Positions 1 through 11,689 of a stretch of DNA of 64,000 nt are shown one piece after another (position 1 is the first letter of the stretch; every line of letters starts with the position of its first letter). This DNA is from Cunninghamia lanceolata (taxonomy: Eukaryota > Streptophyta > Pinopsida > Cupressales > Cupressaceae), in contig BSBN01001687.1 in assembly GCA_027924645.1 (NCBI GenBank), forward strand, positions 4,402,001-4,466,000, read 5' to 3'. Made by a program: the position numbers and the translations under genes. The notes below the pieces were generated by a model that saw nothing but the letters and a program-made list of their open reading frames with translations, did no database searches and was not told the DNA's origin.

Positions 1-714
1 TTTTGCATATTGGACTATTATTTATAGATGCCATCGTTAGTATTTACCAGAGTTCCCATTTATGATATTGTGAATGCACAAGCCTAACAATCCCATTAAT
101 TGCTTTTGGTTCTCGTGCACATAAATGAAATTTCTCCTTTTTCAACCTTCTTCACATGGTTACTTTTCTGCAGATTCATTTATTGTCATACACCCTGTTT
201 GAGAATCTTTGGTTTATGGTCAGAGATATTCATAGCAGCCTTGTGCTGATATGGTCTGTTATATTTTGAAAATGCTTTTGTAAGATTGCTGTTTTCCAGT
301 GTATCGAATAGGATGATTTTTTTGCCACATATAAGGAAATTACAGCTGAAATTAATCATGTGACCCATATTTGGGAATACGAAGTTGATACTTGAACATT
401 AGCATTTTGACATTTTAGGGAACATTCAGTCTAATTACATTTTATAACCAGCATAAGATGACCAATTTCATGTGAAGTTTTAGGTCACAATCAAATAGAT
501 ATTGTCACCATGTTACAGAGGATTCCTTTTTATGTGACATTCCCCTACTGGTATGATAAAAGGAATGAATAAAAGCAGTTTGTCTTGCAGCATTTTGGGG
601 TTTTTTAAAAGTTCTTTCTTGTATGCTGATAGATTTACATAGTTACCTGGAGATGGGAGGTGTCTTGGGTATGGGAGGTTTGGGATGGGAACACCTTTAT
701 TTAAATGCCACGGT

Positions 715-778
715 AACCGTTATACATGCATATATATGTATATATGTGTATGTATGTATATGCATATGTATGGCATAT
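715..778. repeat. TA/TG-rich microsatellite
   Basis: Interrupted run of ATATATGTATATATGTGTATG-type words, low complexity. It lies in the TPST intron. No function is visible. Confidence 0.7.
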
Positions 779-1019
779 GCTAGGTTTACATACGTAGCTT
801 GCACAAGCTACTATCATGGATTGACCCTCTTTACTGTTTCAATCAATTGACAAACTTCCTAAGCCATTTTATTATTTCTCTTCTTACTGGTACCTCTCTG
901 GGTTAGGATAAGATAATCTTCTACCACAGAATAATTGTGAATTCTCATGCAAAAAATAGGAAAATTACAAGTTTATTAGTGGCTTTCTTTAGTTCTTTTC
1001 AACCAGATATCAGCACTTG

Positions 1020-1370
1020 AGGAAAAAGCCAATGCAATTTATATGATATATCTAAGAAACTTCTATTGGAAAGTTTACCCATTTTCAAGGGGTGGTGGTT
1101 CTAGCCTTCTAGGAGATGTATAGAGGCACTATGAAACTTCATCTGAAGTCTCCCTGATGCATATGTCTCTGAAACAGGGATGCATTCTTGACATGGGGAA
1201 AAAAACCAATGTAATTTATATAATGTATCTAAGAAACTTCTATTGGGAAGTTTATCAATTTTCTAGGGACGGTGGTTCTGGGAAACGTATAAAGACACTA
1301 AGAAACTTCATCTGAAATCTCCTGATGCGTATGTGTCTCTGAAACAGGGATGCATTCTTGATACGGGAAA
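1020..1370. repeat. Direct tandem duplication, unit about 177 bp, two copies
   Basis: The first copy starts at 1020 and the second at about 1197. They share long stretches such as TCTAAGAAACTTCTATTGG, GGTGGTTCT and GAAACAGGGATGCATTCTTG, with scattered substitutions and small deletions in copy two. The block lies inside the TPST intron. It is a diverged local duplication with no coding signal. Confidence 0.85.
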
Positions 1371-1516
1371 TTAGTACCAGGGTCAAGATACAAGTCTCCA
1401 GGTAACTATGTAGATTTAGTTTGGATATGGCCAAGGCAGTGACACAATATTAAAGACTAGTATAGATATCTTAAATACATCTATCTAGAAAACGCTGAGA
1501 GATATCAGTCTTGACT

Positions 1517-1635
1517 TATTTTATTTTATTTTATTTACTGAAGAGTTATTTTATCTACTTAAAGAGTTATTTTGTTTTACTTTAGAACTATTTAAGAATT
1601 ATTATTTTTTTATTTACTTAAGAGTTATTTTATGG
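1517..1635. repeat. Degenerate T-rich tandem repeat
   Basis: Repeated TTATTTTATTTTAT words, then several imperfect units around ACTTAAGAGTTATTTTAT. This is intronic low-complexity sequence. Confidence 0.6.
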
Positions 1636-2737
1636 TTTTAGTTTAAAAAAAAAAAATACATGTTGGCTGTGTTTTAGTTTTTATGTACACGGTCACATCA
1701 CGATACTCCGTGCCTTGCTGCCACTGTAGAACGCTTCTTGGCGTAATTTAACTACATGATGGACTTCTCCTAGTTGTGGAGCACTGCTGAGTAACTTCTG
1801 GATCTCAGTATGACTTCTTTATTTGGGTCTATTTCTCTTCAGATAGTAAAGTTAAAATAAAATGTTTTATCTTCTCCTATGGTTACATCTTTATTTGATT
1901 GTTAAAGTAGGATTCTGTCTTTTATTAAAGGTATTTCATTTAGTAAACGTTGTTAATTTTCCTGTCAGTTGGATATTTTCATTATCAAGCAATAAGCAGA
2001 AATTCTGATTTAAATTTTAAAAGAATAAAATTGAGATTGATGATTGAGTACACAACCTGCCATCAAAGGGTGCAAGGAGCTTCGATCTCTGATCTGTTTT
2101 GAGTATTCTGGTAATCGTATTAGCAAATTGTGAGAGTGCAGTTTAAATTTTGAGCTCCAATTTTGTATGGGCTGGGTATATAAGTTTTTGCATTGATTTG
2201 ATCCCTTCCAACCCAATAAGACTGCTGGCTTGAAATAAATCTCAACTGTGACAAATTGTTAGACAAAATGTCTCCTAGTATAGGAGATAGAGGAATTTTC
2301 TTAAGAGAAGACAGTGATATACTTAGAAGATATAACCTTTCTATGGTCAAAAGAAGAATATAGAATTATAATGAGGATTTAGTCTTCTTGAAGCATTATA
2401 AAGGAAAAAGATTTCCTAGACCCAAATGAATTTTCTAAAGATAAGAAGTAAAGTATTCCTAAGGGCTGATTATAGCTTCAATGGATTAATTCTTGCTTTG
2501 CCCTGTATATTTGTAAGAGTGAATGAGTTATCGATAGACAGCATTTCCTCTATTGTTTTTACTGATCCATTTCCTTCTTCCTATCTTCAAAATTTGCTTT
2601 TGATTTTGTATCCTTCACAAGTTACATCTCCACCTCAGCCCTATGTGATTAAAAAAAAAAATCATCACTTGCATATATCTGTGATTTAAACTTTTTTTGG
2701 TTGCCTATATAAACACTTTCAAAAGATATTCTGACAG

Positions 2738-5700
2738 GTAGCAGGGCTGACTAATAATTCCCACTTAGAAGAAGCACAAGAAATTCGCCGATGTGTGATA
2801 ACATATCCATTACTTGGAAAGCATGTATTGAAAGTTGCAAAGGTAACTTCGTAAAATATCTCAAGTATTTTAAGCATGTTACTTGACTTTATGGTATAAT
2901 TCATATGTTTGGGGGACACCTTAAAGGGAGAGTGATCAAAGATTGGATGAAATGCAGAGGAGGTTGGATAAAATGTTCTATGTGGGGCTTACGGAGAACC
3001 ATAAGGATTCTGCTACAACGTTTGCAAATATGGTTGGCATAGAAATGCTATCTCAGTCACAATCTTCAAACTTATCCATTTGGAGTTCCCATGCAGCTAG
3101 TAACAGGACAGGTCAGTAGACTATGAAATACTATCTTATCAATTTTAGGGAATGTTTACACTAGCAGTCAAACTATACCTTCTTGATCTGTTATGTGATG
3201 AAAAGAATTAAGTTACTATATTTGAGAGTATTTTCTGACATTTCATCACGGTTTAGGCTATCCTATTTTCTTTCATGCTGAGTGAGAGGTCTATCTACAG
3301 ACGAAAACAGAGGCACCCTGGGAAGTTAGTAGTTTGGATAAGATTTACATAATTTAGCTTGTAGGATGAAATTCCCCACCTTTCAAAGATTGAAAACTTA
3401 AAGAGGTCTGCTTACCGAAATGTTAGAATTTGTCTATTGGAAAAAATACATGAAAAAAATTTACAATTGGATTGAAATGATAGGCAGAGATTTTTACTTA
3501 AATCATTTTATGCACGGCTCTTTAAATTTTACCTGCAGGTTTTGGCACTTTAGCTCATGATACAAAATGGAAAGAAACAAGTCAACCACAGGTAATTTTG
3601 GACCTCATGTTTTGTAACGTGAATCTTCCTAGATGCAATTTTTAGATGAAAAATGCCTGATATTTATTGTTATCCACCACCTTGATACAGGAAGTTTTAA
3701 TTTTACAATGTGATTTGTGTTTCTTTTCACACCACAGATCACTGTTGAGGACCAGAAATTAAACATAAATCCCGCTATTGAAAATGCTAAAGAACAAAAG
3801 GGAAATGTGAGCTTGTTTTATATTATTGTGATGCAGCCCATCTTTAACTTTGTATTCTTAAATGCCTGATTCCATAACTTCCTTCTTAAGAGAAGCTTGA
3901 ATTTTCAACAAAATGTCGTTCTGTGTATCGTGATGCTAGCAGTGAAAACATTGATAATTTGTTTTCATTCTGTATTTTGCAGCTTACAGTTGCTAGTCTC
4001 CTTGATGCTTATGAAAGATGTGCTTCTAGTACAAGGTCCAGTCATGTTAGCCGCCGCATTTCTTCGTTGAAGAGCGTTGCGCCAGCTAACTTCACAAATC
4101 AGGTATTTTAAAGAACCAATTTTATTACTTGTGGTTTAAAACCCAGGTGGAGGTGTCATCATAACATGGCAACATCTACCATCCCTTTCCCTGGATGTGT
4201 AGTTGCCACTGTGTTTCTCGTCCTCTTGGAAAAGTCATGTCATATATGATGATATTTTTGATCTATGCCTATTTGGAATTTAAAACATCTAGATTATCGA
4301 TCTCTGGATTGTAAAGCAAATTTGATGCTTCTTAAAGGAGATTAACATTATTTTGGCCATTATGAAAATTAAAAGTCAAGCTTACATATAGCTGGGAGAA
4401 TATTTTTCGTGAAAACAGTGCATTTTCAGATTACCAAAACAATCAACGATAATGATGGTGATTCTTCTGGTACCAAACATAATCAGTTATGTCACCAAAG
4501 TTTGTTTGGTGCATTCTTGAAAGCCGAAGCAAGTTATATTTAGCATTAAGCCCTTAAATACGGTCCTGTATTACTGTAGTACAGCAATTTTTTGTTGGGA
4601 AGGCACAAACTGACAGAATAGCAGTTAAGTTGCCTTTTGTTAGGAGGAGAAAGTGGGAAGGCGTTCTAATCCCTAGTAGCACAACCACATTCACACTGTT
4701 GACAAAATTCTAGTTGCTAGGAAGTGGACGCAGATGTTTTTAATTTAGAAACCACGGTGCCATTAGGTATAATGATTTTCCTCAAACTCCCTATGGAGAA
4801 TCCATCATATAACTAAAAGTTTCGCAGATTTGAAACGTAATGCAAACTGGATGGAATTCATGTGACTAATAAATATATTTTAAAATGGGGTTATAGCCAC
4901 AGATTTGAAATGAAGCTAATTGTATATGAAAATCTGCTCTTATCCTCAATTTGGGTATTCTTCTTTACATATAAAGAGTATAACATTGGAATTTAACCTA
5001 GGGTTATACACTTCTGATCCCTCCCCTCACAAAACATCATATATATAGAGTAGTTTGTTAGCTTGTCAAAGCTATATAAGCAAATAAATCAATATGAAAT
5101 GGTATGGCATGATGCAGCTATATTTTGGGGTTCAAATCAGGCAGTTAAACAGCTTGAAGAATCTTCTGTTAATGAGTTCATTGGTACTTCAATGTTAATT
5201 TTGATTCTGTTTTGTAGGAACGGACTCGTATACCAGAAAGTACCATAAAAGAAATAGAAAGATTGAACAGCCTTGACATTGAGCTATATAAACATGCTCA
5301 GAATATATTTTCTCAGCGGCAGAAGGCTTTGAATGAACAAAAGGGTTTTGTTCTACATGAGTCAAGTTCACAGGTATCTAAATCTTTCAGTTCACAAAAT
5401 TTAGAGTTTTGTACGTGTATGCCATCTGTATGCTACCTTTGAATTGTAACTTGTTGAGTTGAATTGAATTTTGTTTTATATTTATCTATCACTAAGTTGA
5501 ACTATCCATGTCAACTAAGTCGATTTTTCTTAGTTGCATTGGCCTGTTTTAGGATGTAACATGATATATTGTTTTCTATAATGCAAGTAAAAGTCGTGTT
5601 CATTCTAGCATGTTTTCTACAAAATGTTTCTACTTTTAATTCGGTTACTTTCCCAAAGCATTCACCCCCAAGAACTATCTTCCAGTTTGTTGATGTGTTC

Positions 5701-6070
5701 TCCACTTTATTGGTTGAATTTTCCTTCCAATATATATATATATATTTGGCATGGTATTAATTGAGTTTCTCATCCTACTAGCACTGCTGATAAACTGATT
5801 TAACTAGCAATTATAACTACTTGTAATTATTGAACACCATTTCTGTGCTTCGGTCGTTGTAGATATATAATTTCCTTATTTTGCCGTTTTTGGTATGTCA
5901 AATTCTACCCATTTTTACTCATAGTTCATGTGAATGAGCAGGAGGACAACTTTAACAGCAGAAGTTGCCGATCTCTGAGTAGCTTTTGGCCACTTGTAAT
6001 GTTTGCACCGATTTTTGCATTAGTCGTTATTATAGCTGCCCGAAGGAGATCTTCAAAGATCAAATTGTAA
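2738..6070 (+). CDS. TPST: Tyrosylprotein sulfotransferase, C-terminal part, seven exons (5' part lies outside the window)
   Basis: TPST is a Golgi membrane enzyme that moves sulfate from PAPS to tyrosines of plant peptide hormones (PSK, PSY, RGF and CIF types). Exons are 2738-2842, 2958-3111, 3539-3591, 3738-3806, 3983-4102, 5218-5373 and 5942-6070. All introns are GT..AG, and the exons join in one frame to about 261 codons ending in TAA. Visible family signatures are VAGLTNNSHLEEA, RRLDKMFYVGLTE, SPANFT-like VAPANFTNQ, LNSLDIELYKHAQ, and a C-terminal membrane segment (FWPLVMFAPIFALVVIIAA) followed by RRRSSKIKL. This is the type I topology with a basic tail known for plant TPST. The PAPS-binding exons would lie left of position 1. 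All visible exons are intact, so the gene is probably functional. I am confident of the family from remembered similarity to Arabidopsis TPST. Confidence 0.9.
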
Positions 6071-6585
6071 TATTTCTCACTAGAGATTGTCTTAATAATG
6101 TATGTTCTTCATTCCCATTTTTTGTCACATCTGTGACCTATAAATTGAACCTTCTGTTACCTGAAGGTGAAGTGGGGAAGGGCATAGGGAAAGACTCTCG
6201 ACCTACGAAGGATTTTTGACTCCTTCCCTTGACATAGGGTAAGACTCACACCTATTAAGGATTTTGGAGAGTCCTGTCGTTGATACAAGGCATGTACATT
6301 ATATTAGAAGAGAAATATTAAAATTTGCCTCTGCAGGTGCACCACATTTATATCAAGGGTCTACCAAATGTATTCGTAATTACTATTTGCATAGCAACAA
6401 AAAGTTATTTATGAAAATATTTGTTAAATCTTTCAATCTTCAGAAACAAGAAAATTTAACTAAAATAGGTTAATACTTGAGAAAAAAACATAGAATTTAC
6501 CACAGATAATTATAAATTCTTGCATTTCTAATAACTCCGTTTATATGATATATAAAACATTGGGTAATCGTCTATTACGTTTGCT

Positions 6586-6591
6586 AATAAA
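6586..6591 (+). terminator. Candidate polyadenylation signal for TPST
   Basis: AATAAA lies 516 bp after the TPST stop codon and is followed by a run of A at 6595-6604. It is the clearest canonical signal downstream, but plant signals are loose and earlier sites could be used. Confidence 0.3.
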
Positions 6592-6606
6592 CTTAAAAAA
6601 AAAATG

Positions 6607-6720
6607 TGTGAAGAAATATCAATTCATTTAAGGTATCCAAGCACATTTAACCAGGATGCTAAAAAATGTGAAGAAATATCAATTCATTTAAGGTATCCAA
6701 GCACATTTAACCAGGATGCT
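6607..6720. repeat. Perfect 54-bp tandem duplication
   Basis: Bases 6607-6660 are repeated without change at 6667-6720, separated by six A. The identity suggests a recent event, a collapsed or expanded assembly repeat, or polymerase slippage at the A-run. Confidence 0.95.
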
Positions 6721-9660
6721 AGATGCATGTTGTCTGCACTCTAAATTTGTTTTACTACATCTTTTTGTCAAGGACCTTATAACTCCTAATTTTGGGATTG
6801 GGGTGGGTTAAGTTAAAGAGATGTGTCATAGGTCTTCGTTCTATGTTTCCTTACCACCTTTGTATGCCCCCCGATATGCCATATAAATGTCCAGGTTATG
6901 TATTTATTATTTAATTATGCCTACATATTTACCTTTAGCTCCTTTACCCACGTTTCCATTATGTCCCATTTAGGTATATGTTATCAATTTGACGACATTA
7001 AGCTTGCCTTTTATGACTACTTATCTACTTTTAGTTTCTCCTTTGCCCCCTTTGCCCCCATGTTTCCATTATGTCCTATTTAGGTCTTTATAAAACCACC
7101 TATTTAGGTCTTTATAACACCACCAACCATTGTAAAATGCTTGGTGTTATAATTCATCTCTTGGTCCAAATTCGCATGTAAGTTCAATGTAGCCCAATTG
7201 TAGATTGATTCATGGTAGGGGTTAGCAAAACCTAATTCAAAAGTGTAACAGTCGAACCTTTTCAACTTTAGCTTTGGAATGCTAATAGAGGCTCTCAAAA
7301 TGAACAAAAGGACTTAAGTCAACTTTTGCTAAATGACACAACACTCGATGAAGAACATAATTTTCATTATCCCCAAGGTCTCACTTTTAAAATGATAGAA
7401 TACATTGTTGACCATCCCAAACATGTGGGCATGTCCAACTAGTGCTAGTTTTGGATCTAGCAATATTGCCACTTCTATTCAACTCTCTTAATAGCCAATA
7501 TGTCTAGTTCAACTAGTCACCAATGTGGATATGTCAGTAGGACATATATATCTTTGTGGCACTCTAGTCTTTACCTCCACACCTATGGAAACCAACTAAA
7601 AGTTCTAGTCAAAAGTTTCACATTGATACTACTAACTTAGTCATGCAAGTCATTCATCAAATGAATAAATTGCAAATCACTAACAGTCAAATAATTCAAA
7701 TGCAAGATAACAATTGTCATTCAAATAAAATAATAACAAATCTATTCGGGACCTAGCCAACAACTCTTCTCACCACCTTACTAATGAAAATGAGAGTCCT
7801 CTCCCTCGTGATTAAAATGAAGTGTCCCAGACCTTAAAAAGTGAACCAATAATATCTTATATTTTTACCATGGATGTTGACAAAATCTCTTCTACCTTTA
7901 ACTTTTTATCAATCTCAAGCTCTTAAAGCACACTTCAAAGATTTTGGTAATTTGCTCAAAGATTAGATTAAAATAACCAATATGCCCCAACTAAGATTTA
8001 TGCCAAGACCTTCACAAGAGATGCCTTAGACTTTTCTTGATAGTTTATGGATGAGGGCCATGGAGATCAAAACAACATACATTGAAAAGACTAAGCAAAG
8101 GGACAAAACCCATACAAAACAAAAACTTGACCAAGGTAGTTAAACCTCCAAAACTATATGAATAGATCAACCGAACCAATAACATAACATAGACTAAGAG
8201 AGGGATGAAGCCTAAACATTGTTAACTAGTGCTAGTGAAATAAAATTACAAACCAACCCTGCAAAAAAGATTGGACGGTTGGGCAATGCAAAAGAAACCA
8301 TGAGCCAACAATAAAAGAACATTATAAGGGATAAACTTTACATTTTTTGACACCACCACAACACCTTGCAGAAGACTCTTCCTGAGAGATTGAAGCCACC
8401 CAAATGTTTTTACCTTTACTTGCAGAGGGGTACTAGTTCAAAAATTGAGGGAAGTTGACATGACAAAAGCTATTCTCCATACAAATTGGCATGTAGGGGC
8501 ATCAAATATATATGTATAGCCATCATGCATGCATCCATATCATGTATGATCAATCTAAATATCATTTACTTTCAAGTAAATGTGAGTCACTATAGTTAGA
8601 AACATCATTGGCTACGCAACACAATTGCTTGATACATGCACTAATAGAATGTAGATCATAGGTTTGAATCACAACTTATTTACATAGCCATGTGTAACAC
8701 ACTTCAAAAATATTCTAAGTATTTCTCTAAGTGAGAGATGAACATGCATGTATATTTGATGGCCATAAGTACAAATTGTATGGAGAATAGCCACAACCAG
8801 TTGACACCAAGTATTTTTTCTTAATGCCTCACCAAGCAAAGAACAACATCCCCAAACTATGAAAGTGAAATTACTCATGACCTCTAGTGTTCCATCACAA
8901 CGTGTAACCAAGAAATTTTCCACAATAGACTACATGTCAAGGCTAAAAGATTGAAGATTTGAAGTTGATGGTTTATTGGTAGTAGCTTCTTGTTCAAGGC
9001 ATGTAGGTTTGTTAAGGTGCTACCTACTGCAGAAGAAGGCAAAACCACAACATTGCCATCCACCATATCCTCAAGAAGGAGATAATCACACACATAGTCC
9101 CTCACTATGCCAATTACTACCTTACATTCTAGAAGAATTAGAAACTTTGCTTGAATGGATGCCTTGCTTTGCAAGTTACTAGTATTGCCAAGACCCTCCT
9201 AACCCAAAACACATTTGACAGGACTAAGAGATCCTAATTATGAACAATCAAAAGATGATTTTACCTCCTATTAGACACAACACCATGGAGGGGATCATGT
9301 GGTTTTGATCTCTTCTTGCCATGGGCCATGAGAGATGAGGCCTAGAGAACCCTATTCCAAACACACACCACTGCCACATGACCCTATAGATAACAAAGGA
9401 GAAGGCATACCATAGCACAAATACCAAAACATAAAATGAAAAACAAACTTGGCTAAAAAGCTATATCCCGTGAGTCGCTAGTTGAGCTACTCCAAAGCAA
9501 CTACAACAGGACACCCATCAAAGTTCATAGAGGACAAAAAATTAGCCACAATTACTCCTTAAGCGTGAGATTAATTGCATGAAATCCCCTTAGTGCCTTC
9601 TAATAAAGGCCAAGTAATGTTATACGAACAATCCTTGCTACCTAACTAGCCAATGTGAGA
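6721..9660. other. Gene-free stretch of decayed repeats
   Basis: No intact gene is seen. A short local repeat (ATTTAGGTCTTTATAA) occurs twice at about 7078-7120. A plus-strand reading at about 7560-8170 loosely resembles a retrotransposon gag (for example TFTRDAL) but is full of stops and not safely assignable. The rest is probably LINE 3' sequence on the minus strand and older debris. Confidence 0.4.
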
Positions 9661-9667
9661 AGAATAA

Positions 9668-10200
9668 TTATGGAGATTCTTTTAAAAAACAATCTTGTGA
9701 AGACCATCCAAGGCCTTCATATTATTTGACAACAAATAAGACATAGGGTCAATATCCACCCCATGATTGGCAAGGAGATCCATTGCTTTATTGCATACCT
9801 GATAGCAATGGGAAAAAGCTCATGAACTCAAAATCATTACAAATTAATAAGGCCTCAAACATCAATGACTTTTCTAACCAACTAGAGTTGACCCTTTTAG
9901 ATAGACCTTGAATGACCACTGAAGAATCTCCTTCCACAATTAGCTTCTTGTAACTATATGTATAGGCAATGTTCAAGCCTTCTACCTTTGTAGTCTATTC
10001 TGCCTCATTATTGGTTCATATCCCCAAGAAGAAAGAGCGCCTTGTCACAAAGCAACCTTAATCATCCCTAATAACAACCCTGGCTCCAACTAAGCCTGGG
10101 TTATTGTTGGAATCCCCATCAAAGTTGAGCTTCATGAAACTAGGAGGTAGTTTGGACCACCTAACTTTATCCCAAACTTCCTTCTTGTTTCTTACCTTGT
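9668..10200 (-). pseudogene. LINE-type RNase H domain (RVT_3-like), broken
   Basis: The minus strand reads VRWSKLPPSFMKLNFDGDS, then PGLVGARVVIRDD, TNNEAE, LIVEGDSSVVIQGL and, after a frameshift near 9825, DLLANHGVDID. This is the order of the RNase H domain at the C-terminus of plant LINE ORF2 proteins: the aspartates of FDGDS and EGDS and the glutamate of NNEAE are present. It has three in-frame stops (two TGA/TAG and one TAA) and one frameshift. No reverse transcriptase lies upstream, because the sequence above 10.26 kb is unrelated. It is best read as a 5'-truncated, long-dead LINE copy. Confidence 0.8.
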
Positions 10201-10344
10201 TAATGGGTGAGGGTAGATGCCTTAGAATGTTAAAACCAATGTTTCTATTAGTTTTAGAGATAACAATTAGTTGCTAGTTTGGGGATGGTGGGGAACAACT
10301 ATTAAAATAATATATAAAAACTAGTGTTTGAAGAATTAATTACA

Positions 10345-10445
10345 AAAATAATAAAAGAAATAGTAATTTATCATTTATGCAAACAATGAGCAAAAGAAGT
10401 TGCATTTTATCATTTATGTAAACAACACGTAAAAGAAATCAACAT
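10345..10445. repeat. Short degenerate tandem repeat, unit about 38-40 bp
   Basis: Two and a half imperfect copies built around AAAAGAA...TTTATCATTTATG. It lies just left of the solo LTR insertion site. Confidence 0.6.
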
Positions 10446-10544
10446 TTATACACATTTTAAATGTTGTTATATGGAGTCTAATCAGACTCGGAGGTTAAAT
10501 TTACCCCACTTTTATCGGTGCGATTTCCTCCAAATTATTTAACG

Positions 10545-10645
10545 GGGTCAAGGGGCAGCGCCCCTTACGGGGTCCAGGGGCAGCACCCCTAGCGCGCTTC
10601 CTGTCGCAATACAGTGCGAGGTCGAGGGGCAGCGCCCCCAAAACC
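10545..10645. repeat. GC-rich palindromic repeats within solo LTR family A
   Basis: Three copies of a GGGGTC..GGGGCAGCGCCCC unit, each able to fold as GGGGC..GCCCC. This is a sharp GC island in AT-rich DNA. The same module, longer, occurs at 16650-16795 in the sister copy. Confidence 0.85.
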
Positions 10646-11208
10646 TCAAATGGTTTTTTATTATTTTATAAAGGTGTTGTTATCACCCAGTTTTGCACCC
10701 TCGCATACAATTGTGAAACCTCTGCAAACTGGAATAACATGGGAATGATCTCTAAGTGTGGGACTTTGCTAAGTGAGATCAAACCTCTGGAGAAGGCCGG
10801 CTTCCTTGTCTAGTTATCGCCTAAAACTACTGAATTTTGGGGGGAAAAAGGAGAGAGAATGCTTGTAATGGAAATGAAATAAAAGCTTGAAAACATAAAA
10901 GGGTGATACACCAAACAGATTTAAAGAAACTTCCACATAACTGAAGGATGCACAATACAATCAGAATATGGCAAGTTGGCATACACAGGTTAGATGACTC
11001 TAGCAGAGGTGAGAAGCAATATGATTGAGAGGAATAAAACATTCACAGACAAACCATATGCAGATTCACACAGAACTAGAAAAATCAGTTAAAGAGGTAA
11101 AATTAACTTGCATATATTCAATGGAAAGGCATGGTTACAACATATGAAAACTTTGTTTGGAAACAGAAAAGCCTTCATGCCAAAAAATTTCCAACCCTAT
11201 TTACATCG

Positions 11209-11235
11209 TTCGAATGCATATATATAGCATTCGAA
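11209..11235. promoter_or_regulatory. Perfect inverted repeat enclosing ATATATATA
   Basis: Arms TTCGAATGC and GCATTCGAA (9 bp, exact) enclose ATATATATA. It lies near the middle of the family B LTR's left part. A TATA-type promoter core flanked by a symmetric binding site is one reading, but nothing else proves promoter activity. Confidence 0.4.
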
Positions 11236-11689
11236 ATCATTCAAAGTCGGTTACAAAAATCCGCTCAAAGAGCTGTCATTGAAAATATCTCCCTTAAATG
11301 ACTGTCCAGCTGTATCAGTTATGGCGTTGAAATCTGGAACTGGGCAGATGGGGATATATTTTCTAGTCTTTAATGTAGCAGGTTACTCATCGTGCATTTG
11401 GAGATGAAATAGTGGAAAGATATTCTTTGTCATCAATGCGAGCTGCTTGCTCTGTCTGCTATAATGAATGCCCAAAAAATATCTCCAACTGCTAAAAGTC
11501 GTCGCTGAAATATTCATCGTTCAAAACATGCATCCTCAGATCTGAAAATTGAAAAATTGACAAAACTCCTAAAAAAAACCCTGCCAAATGAAAGAGGGGA
11601 CCAAAATATACAACTTTGCCTCTTACAGCAGGTCGAAATTCAAAAAAATGGAGGAGATATAGGCGGTCAAACTTTCGGTCAACTGCCTG

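Larger units (their letters stand above)
1..2737 (+). other. TPST: Partial TPST intron (5' end outside window)
   Basis: No exon-like stretch with family similarity was found before the exon at 2738, so this appears to be the end of a long intron of at least 2.7 kb. It contains a TA/TG-rich microsatellite (about 720-778), a duplicated block of about 177 bp (1020-1370) and a degenerate T-rich repeat (about 1517-1635). The acceptor at 2736-2737 is AG after a pyrimidine-poor stretch. Confidence 0.6.
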
